64,000 bases of DNA from positions 21,169,747-21,233,746 of the forward strand of contig NC_064034.1 of NCBI RefSeq assembly GCF_932526225.1, written 5' to 3'. Source of the stretch: Nematostella vectensis (taxonomy: Eukaryota; Cnidaria; Anthozoa; Actiniaria; Edwardsiidae). Under the pieces are notes generated by a model. The model did not search any database. It saw only the letters and a list, made by a program, of their open reading frames with translations, and was not told the origin of the DNA. This document shows positions 37,035 to 49,027 of this stretch, in pieces. The translations under genes and the position numbers were made by a program. Numbering within the stretch: the first letter of the stretch is position 1; every line of letters starts with the position of its first letter.

Positions 37035-38950
37035 AGAGGGCCAACAACATAAAACTATCATAAGTCGCAAGTAAAATAGCGTGTTATGTCTAAGAAGTAT
37101 CGTGACGTGTAAAATAGGAGCTCCCATATAAAAGCTGGAGGCGGTGTTGGAGACTCCTGCCTTCTACCAACACCTAATAAGATAATGAGTCCCGTTGCTA
37201 AACGAAGCTCGCGTTCGCCAGCATGCATTTGCAAATAATGGCGACTAAGTAGAGGTTAGGTGTAGAAAAGCGGTAAACTTTAAAAAATTGGTAATTGTTT
37301 TGAATTTGCTCGAGAGCAAAAGTAAGGCTCGGAGAAAAAGAAAATAAATTAGATATTTTTAAATTTAAAATTAGCAATATTATCGAAAAAGGTTGCTAGG
37401 TGAAATAATGTTACCAAAGTAGGCAGTCGGGCAGTGTTCTGCATACCTGGAAAAGACGATGCGTGTTTTTACCGGCGTTAATTGATTAATCTTTTTCTTT
37501 TAGGATTCTAGGGCAGTTTGCGCCATTTGCCGGTGTTTCGTCGAGTGGTATAGGAGTGGATGTCAATCTAAAACTAGATGAGCCACTAGCTGGCGGGGCA
37601 CTTAACAGACCAAGCCGTGTCGTGTGGCGCTATGACTACTGAGTGAGTGCTGTGCTAGCTTATGCTGTTTTACGCAAAATGAATCCAACATTCGAAAGGC
37701 CTGTTTTCATTAGCGAAGAAAGCATGGTGAAGGCAGCAGAGCCGCTGTATCGCGCGCGTGTGACGCACACCATGAATGAGACGATATTAGCGGAGGAGGA
37801 GCGAAACGGTTCCGCTTTCACCCTTCTCCCTCTCAAGATATTCTATTTATTGTGGCAAGATATTGACAAGTACATTAGAAGTGCTCTTTTTGGTACGCGA
37901 AATTAAGAGAAACAGCCGCTGTACGCAATGCATCCATCTTTAGATCGGCTTCCTGCGTCCGCTTAGAAAATCATAGAAAGTTTAATATAAGTATTTTTGG
38001 ATACGGAGAGTTGATTGTACTCCTGACACGCACTCAAAGTTACAGAGGGGCAAAAGAAAAAAGATAATAAAACTGAATAGAATTTCTAATAATGCTTTGA
38101 AACTGCTCTAGGAAGTGTTCCCGGGGCGATTAGTAAATATTGCAAATTGACGGTGCTTCTTGGTAAATGGAAATTCCCTCCCCCCCCCCCCCCCAAAAAA
38201 AAAATATATATATTTATTTATACGTGTGACTAGACTTCTTATTTCATACAATGAGAATATTAGCCTGCCTAAAAACGCCTGCTGAGAATATAAACTCTGA
38301 TATAAACTATAAACATTGCGTGATGCTCGCCGATATTTTCTGTGATGTTTTCCCCTATCAGTTATTAATTAAGGCATAATGTAATGGTTCCTTGTTTTGA
38401 AGACCTAAGAAGACCTTAAGAGAACTAAGAAATAACTTTACCACTTAGCAAACCTAAATACTGATCCCCCACCCCTGTCCATTCGCGAAGTGAAAAAGGC
38501 GATAGGATATCTACAGTTTGGATTTTGAAAGCATTTTTCTCTCGCTGTTTATAGCTCCAGAGGCAACCGAACGGTTTGTTTGATTCTTTGATTATGCTAC
38601 GTCAAACGGCCAAACTACCTAAAAAAAGAACAAAAAACGTTTGCTGTATAGTTTTATCAATTTAGAATAATTATCTGGGAGTTTCAAGCCATGTGTACGA
38701 GGAACTATTTCCCAACACAAGTAGCTAAGCAATCCCAGTGTTAAAAATCGATACCTATTTGGCAAACGATAAATCGTTAACAATAGGTAAAAGCTGACCG
38801 ATTTTAATCGATTGTATTCCAAAATCGTTTAAAATCTACCACGCTTTAAAAAAAAAAGTTAACGATTTCGATCGATTTCTCATAGCTAAATAAAGTGAAA
38901 TAAAATAATGAAGCCATTATCAACCTGACTTCGTTAAGCTGTTTGAAATA
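37035..38950. other. Intergenic, mostly featureless
   Basis: Apart from the possible exon at 37505 and a C-run at about 38180-38194 followed by A/T repeats, nothing could be supported. Confidence 0.4.
37505..37641 (+). other. Possible isolated terminal exon, unidentified
   Basis: After a pyrimidine-rich TTTTCTTTTAG, 45 codons are open to a TGA, reading ILGQFAPFAGVSSSGIGVDV and ending NRPSRVVWRYDY. The composition is protein-like and the acceptor is good, but no partner exon or family was recognised. It could be a gene relic. A 75-codon ORF from the ATG at 37679 (MNPTFERPVFISEES) follows in another frame and is equally unidentified. Confidence 0.25.
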
Positions 38951-39041
38951 CAGGCGTTTATCCGGTGTTTTTATCTTTGCTTAATATTCAAGATGGCGGC
39001 TTGCTGGTTTTTAGCGATAAAAACACCGGGTAAATGCCTTT
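38951..39041. repeat. Hairpin-forming inverted repeat
   Basis: AGGCGTTTATCCGGTGTTTT (38951-) and its inverted partner AAAACACCGGGTAAATGCCT (ending 39041) enclose a loop with AAGATGGCGGC, a YY1-like motif. Motifs such as ATCGATTT and AACGATTT recur on both sides (38745-39215), suggesting a larger fold-back element. Confidence 0.6.
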
Positions 39042-39398
39042 TTTTGCCCTCCTCTCGGAAAAACGTTTTTCTAATTTTCCGTTAAAATTTTATAAATCCA
39101 AAAACAACGATATTATCGATTTCCTCACTCTAACTTTCCCCAACGATTTTTAACGATTTCACGAAAAATAGGTGATTTTTATCGATTTGTATTGATACCG
39201 ATTTTTAACGATTGACTAGACGGGTAGCAATACAAGGGCCCCCAAATTCCCAGGTCGCAGGCCGCAAAAAAAGCAGGTTGCCACCAAAGGCCGTACAAAA
39301 CGCCGGAAGAAAGGGTATATGCTTCAACTGCAAGACAAAGGAAGACAAAAAGCATTTCACATTATATTGCCCCCCCTCCCCCCTAAGTTCCGAATCAT

Positions 39399-39830
39399 TG
39401 GCCATTCAGTCACTGTTTTCTATACCTCTGTAAAGCGGACACTTTCTAAATCTCGAGATATTGGCCATTCAATCACTGTTTTCTATACCTCTGTAAAGCG
39501 GAAACTTTCTTAATCTCGAGATGTTGGCCATTCAATCACTGTTTTCTATACCTCTGTAAAGCGGACACTTTCTAAATCCCGAGATATTGGCCTTTCAATC
39601 ACTGTTTTCTATACCTCTGTAAAGCGGACACTTTCTAAATCCGGAGATATTGGCCATTTAATCACTGTTTTCTATACCTCTGTAAAGCGGGCACTTTCTA
39701 AATCTCGAGATATTGGCCATTTAATCACCGTTTTCTATTCCTCTGTAAAGCGGACACTTTCTAAATCTCGAGATATTGGCCATTTAATCTCTGTTTTCTA
39801 GCGGACACTTCTCAAATCCCGAGAAATTGT
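39399..39830. repeat. 63-bp tandem repeat, about 6.5 copies
   Basis: Units contain GGCCATTCAATCACTGTTTT and CTCTGTAAAGCGGACACTTT. The last copy is partly deleted. Confidence 0.92.
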
Positions 39831-39919
39831 CCATTATTTTTTACCTCATCAAAAGCAGTCAAAAAAATCATTAATTGACATTGCAAGAACACTCTTTGGT
39901 GAATATAGTTTTGCCGAGA

Positions 39920-40197
39920 AATGGTATAGATAATATAGATAATGGTATAGATAATGGTATATATAATATAGATAATGGTATAGATAATATAGATAATGGT
40001 ATAGATAATATAGATAATGGTATATATAATATAGATAATGGTATAGATAATATAGATAATGGTATAGATAATATAGATAATGGTATAGATAATATAGATA
40101 ATGGTATAGATAATATAGATAGTGGTATAGATAATATAGATATGGTATAGATAATATAGATAATGGTATAGATAATATAGATAATGGTATAGATAAT
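39920..40197. repeat. 21-bp AT-rich minisatellite
   Basis: About 13 copies of AATGGTATAGATAATATAGA+T with some shortened units. ORFs on both strands through it are artefacts. Confidence 0.93.
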
Positions 40198-40796
40198 CAG
40201 AGCTGCATGACCTGGAAATATTGGGGGGACGTGGTAACAGGGAGTTGTCAAGAAATGGAGACGAAACTCCGGGCTATTATCACAATCTCCGAACTGCTGT
40301 GTTTCTAATCGCATCTCACACTAAACACAACGAGGGTCTGACTGAATTAATACCAATTTCTCAGCTTTTTAAGCTTCCATTCTCTAGGAAAATAAGCTCT
40401 AAGTACAGTAATAGCTTTATATTTCGAAATTTATCACAATACCAGAAATGTAAAAATAGTTGTTCTAGGAAAACATCCCAAACAAAGTAGAACCAGAGGT
40501 CCATCTAAATAAAGACGAATTTAGCGATCTTCGATCCTTCAAGGAGATCTACGGTCAGCTTTCCATATCCAAACACATGGCCAAGACCCTGTCCGTCCCC
40601 ATCGCTTTCGTCTGCATCCTACATCTTCCTAAGAAAAGCAGGCATGCAAATTGACAAAAACGAAATTAGTGTTCTGTGTGCTTGAATATAAAATTGCGAG
40701 TCTATCGAGACGTGGGTTTCTGGTACGCCGCCATTTGTCTTCGAAAAACATAAGAGGACCAATAAATACAATATTCAATATAATAACTTATGCATT

Positions 40797-41345
40797 CTAA
40801 ACGGCGCATGAATAATACGGCGTCTAAAACCAATCTGACTTAAGCAGAACTATGCGCCTGGACCAGGCGTATTATCTCGCAGACTCGTATTTAATTCGGC
40901 CGGCCGTATAAAATGGTTTTAGACGACGAATTAACCATGTATAAAATTGTACAAATTTATTACGACTGAATTTAATGCGACGTTAATGCGGCCTTTAAAC
41001 TAGGCCTTAGACCGACAGTACCGTTTCAGCTTAGACCAACAGTACCTTTTAATACTCGATAAAGCATAATACTTCATGTAGCCATCAATATGGTTAGGGT
41101 TTGGGTTAGAGTTAGTATCCAGGACACACTATATTGATGGCTACATGAAGTTTCAAGCCGCGAAACGAGCCATATACCGCTGTCATTGTTATAGCGCAGG
41201 CACTTATCGCTAGCCCGCTAGAACTAAATTATTTACCTACAACTAATTTAAAACGGCGTCTAAAACCACCGCTATATTTACTTCGACTAAAATTCGAATT
41301 TTATACGGCGCGACGTTAATGCGGCCTTTAAACTAGGCCTAAGCT
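40797..41345. repeat. Composite of inverted and direct repeats
   Basis: GGCGTCTAAAACCA (40821) is inverted at about 40912 and repeated directly at about 41256. GACGTTAATGCGGCCTTTAA occurs at about 40979 and 41310. A perfect 21-bp hairpin stem starting ACTTCATGTAGCCATCAATA lies at 41071-41091 and 41131-41151, with GGTTAGGGTTTGGGTTAG in its loop. It looks like nested short DNA elements; no ORF. Confidence 0.65.
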
Positions 41346-41433
41346 GTGCTCTGTGGTCAGACATGAGTCGTATGCCTTCGACTTGACCACGTTGTATCTG
41401 CGCTCACGTGAACTAGCATTCATATTATTTTTA

Positions 41434-41478
41434 TCATCATCATCATCATCATCATCGCCGTCGTCGTCGTCGTCGCCG
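41434..41478. repeat. Trinucleotide repeat CAT/CGT
   Basis: A run of CAT triplets passing into CGT and then GCC triplets. The open frame beyond it (41504-41698) has no recognisable content. Confidence 0.9.
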
Positions 41479-41969
41479 CACGCCGCCGTACATTCAAGCC
41501 CAGTTGCAATTTGGATGTGATGGCTATGGCGGATGGCAGGTCGTGTGCGGGATCCCCGTGTCCCTTGATATAGTGGCAGGGAAGGTCAGCTTGCGAGACC
41601 TAACGGGACGTCGGCCGGGGTTCCACAGGATTAGACGGGAGTCGTCTTTGCCCGAAAGCAGTTTCCAGCGAAAGCCTCCTTTGGAAGTTTCAGGTTGATG
41701 TTGAGTTTTGAGCGACAGATCAAGGGAATCGCAGGCTTAACAAGCTAGTCCTTTGCGGGTCTTAAAACTCATGAAGGAAACCATGATGTGAGAGCCGAGG
41801 TATTTTTTAAAACCATCAGAACGCTATAACACTGTACTATAGAGACATTAATATTTTCAATGTACCTCTTTCTAACGATACCTCGATTTTACGATACATT
41901 TGCTTTCTCGCCCGAGTCACATCGTAAAATCAGGTTCCACTGTAGAGACCTAACGCTTACGCAAGGACG

Positions 41970-42135
41970 ACGGCGACGGTATCAAGAACGGCGCGCGCGC
42001 TCGCGCATATTCCAAAACGACCGTTGACGTTCCTGACGGCGCGCGTAAAATGTGAAAATAGGAAAATGCCGTTCTATTTGCCGTCGCGGACGACAACGCC
42101 GTGAGCGCGAGCGCCGTTCTTGATGCCGTCGCCGT
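41970..42135. mobile_element. GC-rich MITE-like element
   Basis: Terminal inverted repeats of 25 bp: ACGGCGACGGTATCAAGAAC+GGCGC on the left and its near-exact complement on the right (one mismatch). The 115-bp interior is CG-rich. No ORF. Confidence 0.75.
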
Positions 42136-42660
42136 ATAAAGGAGATTTCAATAATAAGGAATAATGAAAAATATTGCGTTTTTAAAAAATAATTTGGCGA
42201 CAATAAAAACTTTTTAAGAAAACGCAACCGGAAGTAAAACAAAGCCCGCGCGTGCACAGACGGCCTGCTTAAACACGCTGATATCTCAGATGATCTAATA
42301 ATGAAATTGAAATGAAGTTTAAAAACAAAATCCAATAGTGCTTCGTGGAATTTACACTTCTAAGGACTGCAACCGGTGTTGCGGCGCACGCAGACATAGT
42401 GAAAATTGAAAACTTGGGCTTTAAAAACATTGCCTTGAAAATCTTCGCTGAATGGTTGTTCGTTTTTACAAACATGGGGAATATAAGGTAAGGTTGAGAT
42501 CAACTTAAAGTCCATTTTCGTAAACTTTGATTGCATATTTTTGTTTCTTTTATTTCAAGAAAGCTTGCGACTGACGAATTTCGTGTTATGTACGCGCGCA
42601 CTTAACGCCACTAGCGTAGCAACGTCGTTACTGAGCAACGCTAATCTCAGTACACCCTCT

Positions 42661-43002
42661 TAAACACGAACGCGCACTATAAAAGGGACTTGCCTAAGAC
42701 AAGCTGTCATTCGTCATTTGACATCACTGAGTGCAGAGCTCCGTAGAAAGAGACCAAAATGCTACAAGAGAGTTCTAGAGTGGCCGATAACATACTATTG
42801 AAGCAAACATATACCGCTGACGGTGTCAACGAGTCTTTCCTTTAAGTTTCAGCTTTGCAAACCATACTTTTAGCATGTTTTCTTCCGGCGGTTTACAGAG
42901 GTCCGCACTCAATGAAGTCTAGCTGTGAATGACGACGACTTGCGCGAGAGCTTGCTAAAAAGGGGGCTGAGCTATCCCTTTCATAGCGCGCGTTCGTGTT
43001 TA
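42661..43002. mobile_element. Inverted-repeat element with inward TATA-like boxes
   Basis: A 29-bp terminal inverted repeat beginning TAAACACGAACGCGC occurs at 42661-42689 and inverted at 42974-43002. The left copy continues ACTATAAAAGGGAC and the right GCTATGAAAGGGAT, so a TATA box (CTATAAAAG) points inward on the left and a mutated one on the right. A 28-codon ORF (42759-42845, start MLQESSRVADN) lies about 75 bp after the left TATA. No transposase. It could be a MITE carrying a promoter or the relic of a small gene with inverted flanks. Confidence 0.6.
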
Positions 43003-43109
43003 GAAGATTGAACTGCTTGTTATTTTCTTTAAAGAAGTAAAACATTAAAAATAAAAAAAGGATATCAAAGAAAACAAACAGTTTACTTTAAAAAAAAGAA
43101 ATAAACCGA

Positions 43110-43181
43110 GGGCTCAGACGGGAATCGAACCCGTGGCCTCTCGCACCCAAAGCGAGAATCATACCACTAGACCACTGAGCC
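43110..43181 (-). tRNA. tRNA-Pro (anticodon TGG)
   Basis: 72-nt cloverleaf on the minus strand. The acceptor stem GGCTCAG pairs with CTGAGCC, with discriminator C. The A box is TGGTCTAGTGG, the anticodon loop TTTGGGT, and the B box GGTTCGATTCC. There is no intron. A T-run (complement of 43091-43097) follows the 3' end as a Pol III terminator. It is nearly identical to animal tRNA-Pro, so it is probably functional. Confidence 0.95.
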
Positions 43182-44460
43182 GCTCTTGATCTTTACGGTG
43201 CAAAATATTAAAGTGTTTCAAAAGCATTTTTGTAAAAACGTCTCAAACAGCCGCGAAAATTTGAAGAAAGTAGTGGAGTTTCCGTATTTTTTCCAAACGC
43301 ACACAGCTGTTCTTATTTCTGGAGGTTTCTTAAGAAAAATAAAGGCATTGTAAAAATAAAATGCAGAGCTCCGAAAAAACTCTAGAACTTTCATAGTCGC
43401 TTTCTCAGTGAAACGTGCGTTCAGCCAAGTTAGACGCGCGCTGCTAACGAGACCGAGGCGGCGTTTTCATGCCGCCAAGAGTAAAAGAGTATCGCCAGAA
43501 CAAAAGCGCGTTGTTCTAAAGGACCCGCTTTCTCTTTCTTTTTTTCCGGTGCGGCATGAAAGTAGAAGAGCGTGAGCAAACAAGCTTACCCGCTTACCTT
43601 TCACGGAATTTCGCGTTTGATCAGTTGTTAAATAGTTGAAGCCCTCTAGACAAGAGACTATTTTTCAGCCATTTCTACTAGGATAACACGGACTCTCTGC
43701 TAACACGGAAACGGATTACACGAACTCTTATATATTCACAAGAACTAAAACTATTATAGATTTTAAAGTACGATTCTTTTTTTACCTGGCGTTTTTTTTA
43801 GAAGAAACAAGCCTGGGTCCTAAGTGTAGTCGCCTCGCAGCCGCTTTTTGATTCAGTCACGCAACGTTTCCCTCAACGAGACACGTATATGTGTCTCCAC
43901 CAGACACATACTTCACAAATGGCGCCGAAGGCAAAAGAATGGTCGAATGCTTGCGCGCATTTTCGAACGTGCTCACGGCATGCTTGAATGCCTACTATCA
44001 AATAGAATTGCTCGTATGAACAATCCTCAATTTTGGCCCAAATAAGCTGGTTTTAAAAGATTTTAACCTAGTTTTTAATCAAAATAGCTGTGGGTTGGAT
44101 GTTAAAAATAAATACCAGACTCATTTCCAGGATTGTCTTGGGTGGGGTGGGTGGGGGGGGGGGGGGGGGGGGGTGCGCAGTCATCATATGGAAAAAGCAT
44201 TATATAAAAAGTATATATTGTTGAGAGCCATAAGTGATTAAAAACTGTAATGTACACGAGCCCCCTAGATGAGCCACCGAGCTCTTGGGGCAAATGTATG
44301 TCACATAATGTTTAAATAAAACAAATAAAATAAGCATATATATGAAGAGTCCATTATTAGAAATTACCACTTTTTGGCCGCCAAGGGGAGGGGGATCCCT
44401 TTAACCCCCTTGTTTACATCTATATTTCTCTTCTCTCTTCTAGGGGGGGGGGGGGGGGGG

Positions 44461-44757
44461 TGAATAGGTTCGCGGATCGGCAGATTCAGCCCCGAAATGC
44501 TCACCGATTACGGATTTTGATGATTATTTCAGCGGATTGACGGATTTTGGAAATACGGCGGATCACGGATCTGTTGACAATTTGGGCACGGATTTCGGAT
44601 TTTGACTGCTTTGACGGCCGAATTTCGGATTTTATATGAATTTCAATCGATGCTATTGTTTATCTGTCAAGCCATGCGGATCTAAAAATATCTGCGGATC
44701 CACGGATTTGCCCCGAAAATGTTGCGGATCGGCGGATTTACATACCCCTATTCACCA
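44461..44757. mobile_element. Inverted-repeat element with CGGATTT motifs
   Basis: Ends GGTGAATAGG on the left and CCTATTCACC on the right, next to G-run and C-run flanks. The interior repeats CGGATTT/GCGGATC many times in both orientations. No ORF. Confidence 0.5.
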
Positions 44758-45142
44758 CCCCCCTTCTACTACGCATATGTGAAGCATATACTGTACAAAT
44801 CCCAGCCATTCGGTATCTGTTTAGAATTATTTTGATTACACAATAAGTAAAACATTTTTTCCTAGAGTAAATGAATCTTTGAAAATATCACTTTCTTTTA
44901 AAATATCGCATTTGTTGGTTTCAAAATAGTGAAATCTGTAAAAGCTATTTATCAATGTATATTACCAAGTTAAACTACTAAAACTAATAAAACGTAGATA
45001 ATTTTCTTAGTTAATATCTCTGTGGTCAAAATAAACTTCAAACAACAGTGACACAAAAGACTTCAGTAAGGGTGGTAAAAGTAAACAACCAATAAACAGC
45101 CGTTATTTTCCAGAATTAACCAATCATATGTAAGTGTTTTCC

Positions 45143-45233
45143 TTACGTCATATACCCGCGAAAGTTATTTACGCTTGTGGTTGCCAAGACGCCAGATTCT
45201 AGCGTTCTGATTGGCTTAAAGTCACCTGGCAAC
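45143..45233 (+). promoter_or_regulatory. DYRK2 promoter motifs: CRE-like, CCAAT and X-box
   Basis: TTACGTCA (45143-45150) is a CREB/ATF-type site. GATTGG (45209-45214) is a reversed CCAAT box, and another CCAAT lies at about 45119. GTCACCTGGCAAC (45221-45233) fits the RFX X-box consensus GTNRCC-N-RGYAAC and lies 137 bp before the DYRK2 ATG. Sites are read from sequence only. Confidence 0.5.
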
Positions 45234-45369
45234 GTGGCAAAGGGAAACATCACAAAGCGGCTGACAAAAAGAAGGAGAAAGCGTAGGAAGGCGATTTACT
45301 TTAGTCTAGCTCTAACATAAACGAAAAGATATTAGTTATAACGGCTATACCAAGGGCAGATCGTAGGGT

Positions 45370-47100
45370 ATGATTACTACGTCTGGGAGAAAGCCACATT
45401 TACAGGTTGCCAGCACCGGTTCCCTGTTAACAAGCGGCGGTATTATGGATGGAAAAACCGCGAGTACGGATTTGTTACCTCCACTCAAGCCGTCAACAAA
45501 AGCAAATTTAAAACACCAAAGTCACGATGGTACGAATGGAGGGGGAACTTTACCGCATTTGGGAAGTATTCAAGTGCAACAGTTATTCGAAGAGGAGACG
45601 AATAACAAGCTTCAGGGAAAATCGATGCCTGTAGTCCATGACCATGGTCTACCATCGGTTTCTAGGACGGGACGCTCACCCTCAGTAATAGAGCGAAGAC
45701 AAAGCAGTAACAGCACAGGCTCGCAAAAGAGTCGGTCTTTCACAGCAGAGGTGGCTATGAAGCAATATATGCACAAGCTATCTGGCTACGAGACCCACGA
45801 GATCTTCAATTATTCGCAAATTTATTTTGTCGGCGAGGCTGCAAAGAAACGGCAAGGTGTGGTTGGTGGCGCAAATAATTGTGGATATGACGACGAGCAA
45901 GGTTCATATATCCATGTTCCTAAAGACCACATCGCCTACAGGTACGAAGTTCTCAAGATTATCGGTAAAGGAAGCTTTGGACAAGTTGTGAAGGCACTCG
46001 ATCACAAGACTAACACGCACGTAGCTTTGAAAATGGTACGAAACGAGAAACGCTTTCATCGGCAAGCACAAGAAGAAATTCGGATCTTAGAACATCTGAA
46101 GAAACAAGATAAGGACAACACGCATAATATAATTCACATGTTGGAACATTTCACATTTAGGAACCATGTCTGTATGACTTTCGAACTTCTAAGTATGAAT
46201 CTCTACGAGCTAATTAAGAAGAACAAATTCCAAGGTTTTAGTTTACCATTGGTACGCAAGTTTGCTCACTCGATTCTTCAATGTTTAGACGCTTTGCACA
46301 AAAACCGCATAATTCATTGTGACTTGAAACCGGAAAATATTCTACTTAAACAGCAAGGAAGAAGTGGAATAAAGGTTATTGACTTCGGATCGAGTTGTTA
46401 CGAACACCAGAGAATTTACACATACATCCAGAGTAGGTTTTACCGAGCACCGGAGGTCATCTTAGGGGCACGCTACGGTATGCCTATCGATATGTGGAGC
46501 TTTGGTTGTATTCTTGCTGAACTTTTAACTGGCTACCCGTTGTTCCCGGGAGAAGATGAAGGCGACCAACTTGCTTGTAATATGGAACTGCTTGGTTATA
46601 TCCCAGAAAAGTTAAGAGAGACCTCCAAACGAGCGAAGAACTTCATAAACTCTAAAGGTTATCCCCGATACTGTACTATCACAACACTACCTGACGGAAG
46701 CGTTGCTGTTAGCGGAGGTCGTTCGCGGCGCGGTAAAACCAGAGGTGCACCAAACTCCAAGACCTTTGTACAGGCTCTCAAAGGATGCGACGATGCTATG
46801 TTTATCGATTTCTTGAAGAGATGTCTAGAATGGGACCCAAGTGCTCGTATGACGCCGTCCCAAGCTTTGCGACATCCGTGGTTAAGACGAAGAGCCTTGC
46901 CACGGGCCCCCGAAAGTAACAATAACTTGGCTTCCGCTACTTCGACCGAGAAACGTCGATCCGCGGTAGGAAAGTTTCCACCTACGGGACCATCTTCTGG
47001 AAAAAACAAGCCACGGAGACCCATAGAGATCGGGGAAGATGTGAACGACTCTGCTTCGCTAAACACAAGAACTGTACTTCCGAAAATCGCAGGGAGGTAG
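45370..47100 (+). CDS. DYRK2: DYRK2, dual-specificity tyrosine-regulated kinase
   Basis: Intronless 576-aa CMGC kinase that autophosphorylates on Tyr and phosphorylates Ser/Thr substrates; in animals it acts in cytoplasm, nucleus and cilium-linked signalling. The N-terminal 150 residues are poorly conserved. The DYRK homology region ([20 protein letters not shown]) follows. The kinase domain spans about 195-510: GKGSFGQV glycine loop, Lys221 (VALK), catalytic HCDLKPEN (316-323), DFG at 338, activation-loop YTY (Tyr350/Tyr352), then [20 protein letters not shown]. The insert [13 protein letters not shown] and the ending [10 protein letters not shown] are DYRK2 hallmarks. A DYRK2/DYRK4-type ancestor cannot be excluded. 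The ATG chosen is the first in frame. HCD in place of HRD is normal for the family. Confidence 0.96.
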   Translation: MITTSGRKPHLQVASTGSLLTSGGIMDGKTASTDLLPPLKPSTKANLKHQSHDGTNGGGTLPHLGSIQVQQLFEEETNNKLQGKSMPVVHDHGLPSVSRTGRSPSVIERRQSSNSTGSQKSRSFTAEVAMKQYMHKLSGYETHEIFNYSQIYFVGEAAKKRQGVVGGANNCGYDDEQGSYIHVPKDHIAYRYEVLKIIGKGSFGQVVKALDHKTNTHVALKMVRNEKRFHRQAQEEIRILEHLKKQDKDNTHNIIHMLEHFTFRNHVCMTFELLSMNLYELIKKNKFQGFSLPLVRKFAHSILQCLDALHKNRIIHCDLKPENILLKQQGRSGIKVIDFGSSCYEHQRIYTYIQSRFYRAPEVILGARYGMPIDMWSFGCILAELLTGYPLFPGEDEGDQLACNMELLGYIPEKLRETSKRAKNFINSKGYPRYCTITTLPDGSVAVSGGRSRRGKTRGAPNSKTFVQALKGCDDAMFIDFLKRCLEWDPSARMTPSQALRHPWLRRRALPRAPESNNNLASATSTEKRRSAVGKFPPTGPSSGKNKPRRPIEIGEDVNDSASLNTRTVLPKIAGR

Positions 47101-47617
47101 TGCATATAGAGAATTCGCAATTAGAAATATGCATCTTGAATTTGAATGATAGTTTGAAACTCACATACTGGATATGATTTTATAAGAATTTAGTTATTGG
47201 TTTTTAATATTTTGTTATCATTGAGTTTCAAGGTTAAGTTGTATAGTAAGAGCAGAGTGTTTTATACCTTGGTCGCGGCGTTTTATTTTATGAATATTGA
47301 AAGTATTATTTTGACAAGAAACCAATTTAACGTTTAGTACATGACTAAGTGAAAATAGGTTTTCAATTGTCAAAGCCAAAAATGGGAATTTCATGCCATT
47401 GTAGATACGTGAGACTGTTTTATACTCTTCGCTGGTCTTATCCAGAACATACAGATTCATCTTATTTTTATGGACAAAGAAATAGGAAACATTCGCAAAC
47501 ACTTGGTAGCCGTTCGTACGTTGTCGACCATGTTATGTCCATATTGTAAATACCAACAATGTCCCAAAATATACGAGTGAAAAACGTTGTACAGATATCG
47601 AATTATCTAAAAAAAAT

Positions 47618-47623
47618 AATAAA
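47618..47623 (+). promoter_or_regulatory. DYRK2 polyadenylation signal
   Basis: AATAAA about 520 bp after the DYRK2 stop codon in AT-rich sequence. Confidence 0.5.
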
Positions 47624-48691
47624 TGAAGAATATTACATAAAACTTTTTTATTTTACTGTTTATGGTTCTTATAGTTGTGTATTCAATAATACCATAACAT
47701 TTTTAAAGCTTAGTTAAATCCCTTGTAATGTAATATTTCTATCAAGGGTTAAGCGGTCTGTAAACACCCCAAAAGTTTAGAACTTGTTTATTTCCTTGTG
47801 GTAAAGCTTTGAGATTTGGGATCATCAATTGATACTCAAGGTTTACAGTATGTAGAGAACAACACAAAAAATATTCTTTTGAAAGCTATCTTCGCTTAGA
47901 AGCATTAGACCATAGCCTGATTTAGAAATTTCATCATGCACACGGTAGCCCCCATACTTAGGGCTCAAGACTATGCAAAACATTTATTGTCCCCTTTCAA
48001 TGTCTAATGTGAGCCTGCTTTCTTTGTGAGAATATAGATAGTTGTAGACACATCACAATTCCTTCTATCAATATGCAAATTTCCACTCTTTATCCATTAC
48101 AGCTGTTAACTTGTCAAGCGTTTCAATATTTCTCAATCATTTAAATTGATTTTGATTGGTATACCTTTAAGGACAAATCCAAAGAAGATAGCTAACACTA
48201 GAGTCGAGTAAGTCAGAAATGTAGTTTTAAAATATGTTTTTACTACATGTTATATTTCAACACAAGGCAGGTGCAGCAAATATTTTAAAGCTGTGTAACG
48301 AAGGCTTTTACTGCAAATATGCATGATATTTTCAAACACGCAGAGACCCCAGGGCAAATCTAGGCATGGAAAATATATTCTCTGTACTTTATCTAAATAT
48401 TGATATACACAAAAATAATTATCTATATTATCTATGTATACAAAAGATGGAATACTAAACAAAGAAAAATAATGAAGTTTACATAAACACAAAACATAAA
48501 CGGGTACCATGGTAGCACTTCAAAAAAAATTGACAACTAGAATAATTTTCTCTTAAATATGAGCGAGTCTCTGTGACTAAAAAAGTATTCAAGTCCCCCA
48601 ACCTATAGCCATAAATGTAGCAAAAATCATATATATTGCTTTTGAAGTTTTTAATACCTCCGCTATGTCTTGACATGTGCTTATGCATAAG
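47624..48691. other. Intergenic, nothing recognised
   Basis: AT-rich unique sequence between DYRK2 and a minisatellite; no ORF or RNA gene could be supported. Confidence 0.5.
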
Positions 48692-49027
48692 TTTTCTATG
48701 GAAACAGCATGTCAGACCAGGTTTTCTATGGAAACACAGCATGTCAGACCAGGTTTTCTATGGAAACACAGCATGTCAGACCAGGTTTTCTATGGAAACA
48801 CAGCATGTCAGACCAGGTTTTCTATGGAAACACAGCATGTCAGACCAGGTTTTCTATGGAAACACTGCATGTCAGACCAGGTTTTCTATGGAAACACAGC
48901 ATGTCAGACCAGGTTTTCTATGGAAACACAACATGTCAGACCAGGTTTTCTATGGAAACACAGCATGTCAGACCAGGTTTTCTATGGAAACACAGCATGT
49001 CAGACCAGGTTTTCTATGGAAACATAG
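48692..49027. repeat. 32-bp minisatellite, about 10.5 copies
   Basis: Highly uniform units with GTTTTCTATGGAAACACAGC then ATGTCAGACCAG. Three ORFs through it are artefacts. It lies between DYRK2 and the 3' end of FBXL5. Confidence 0.95.
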
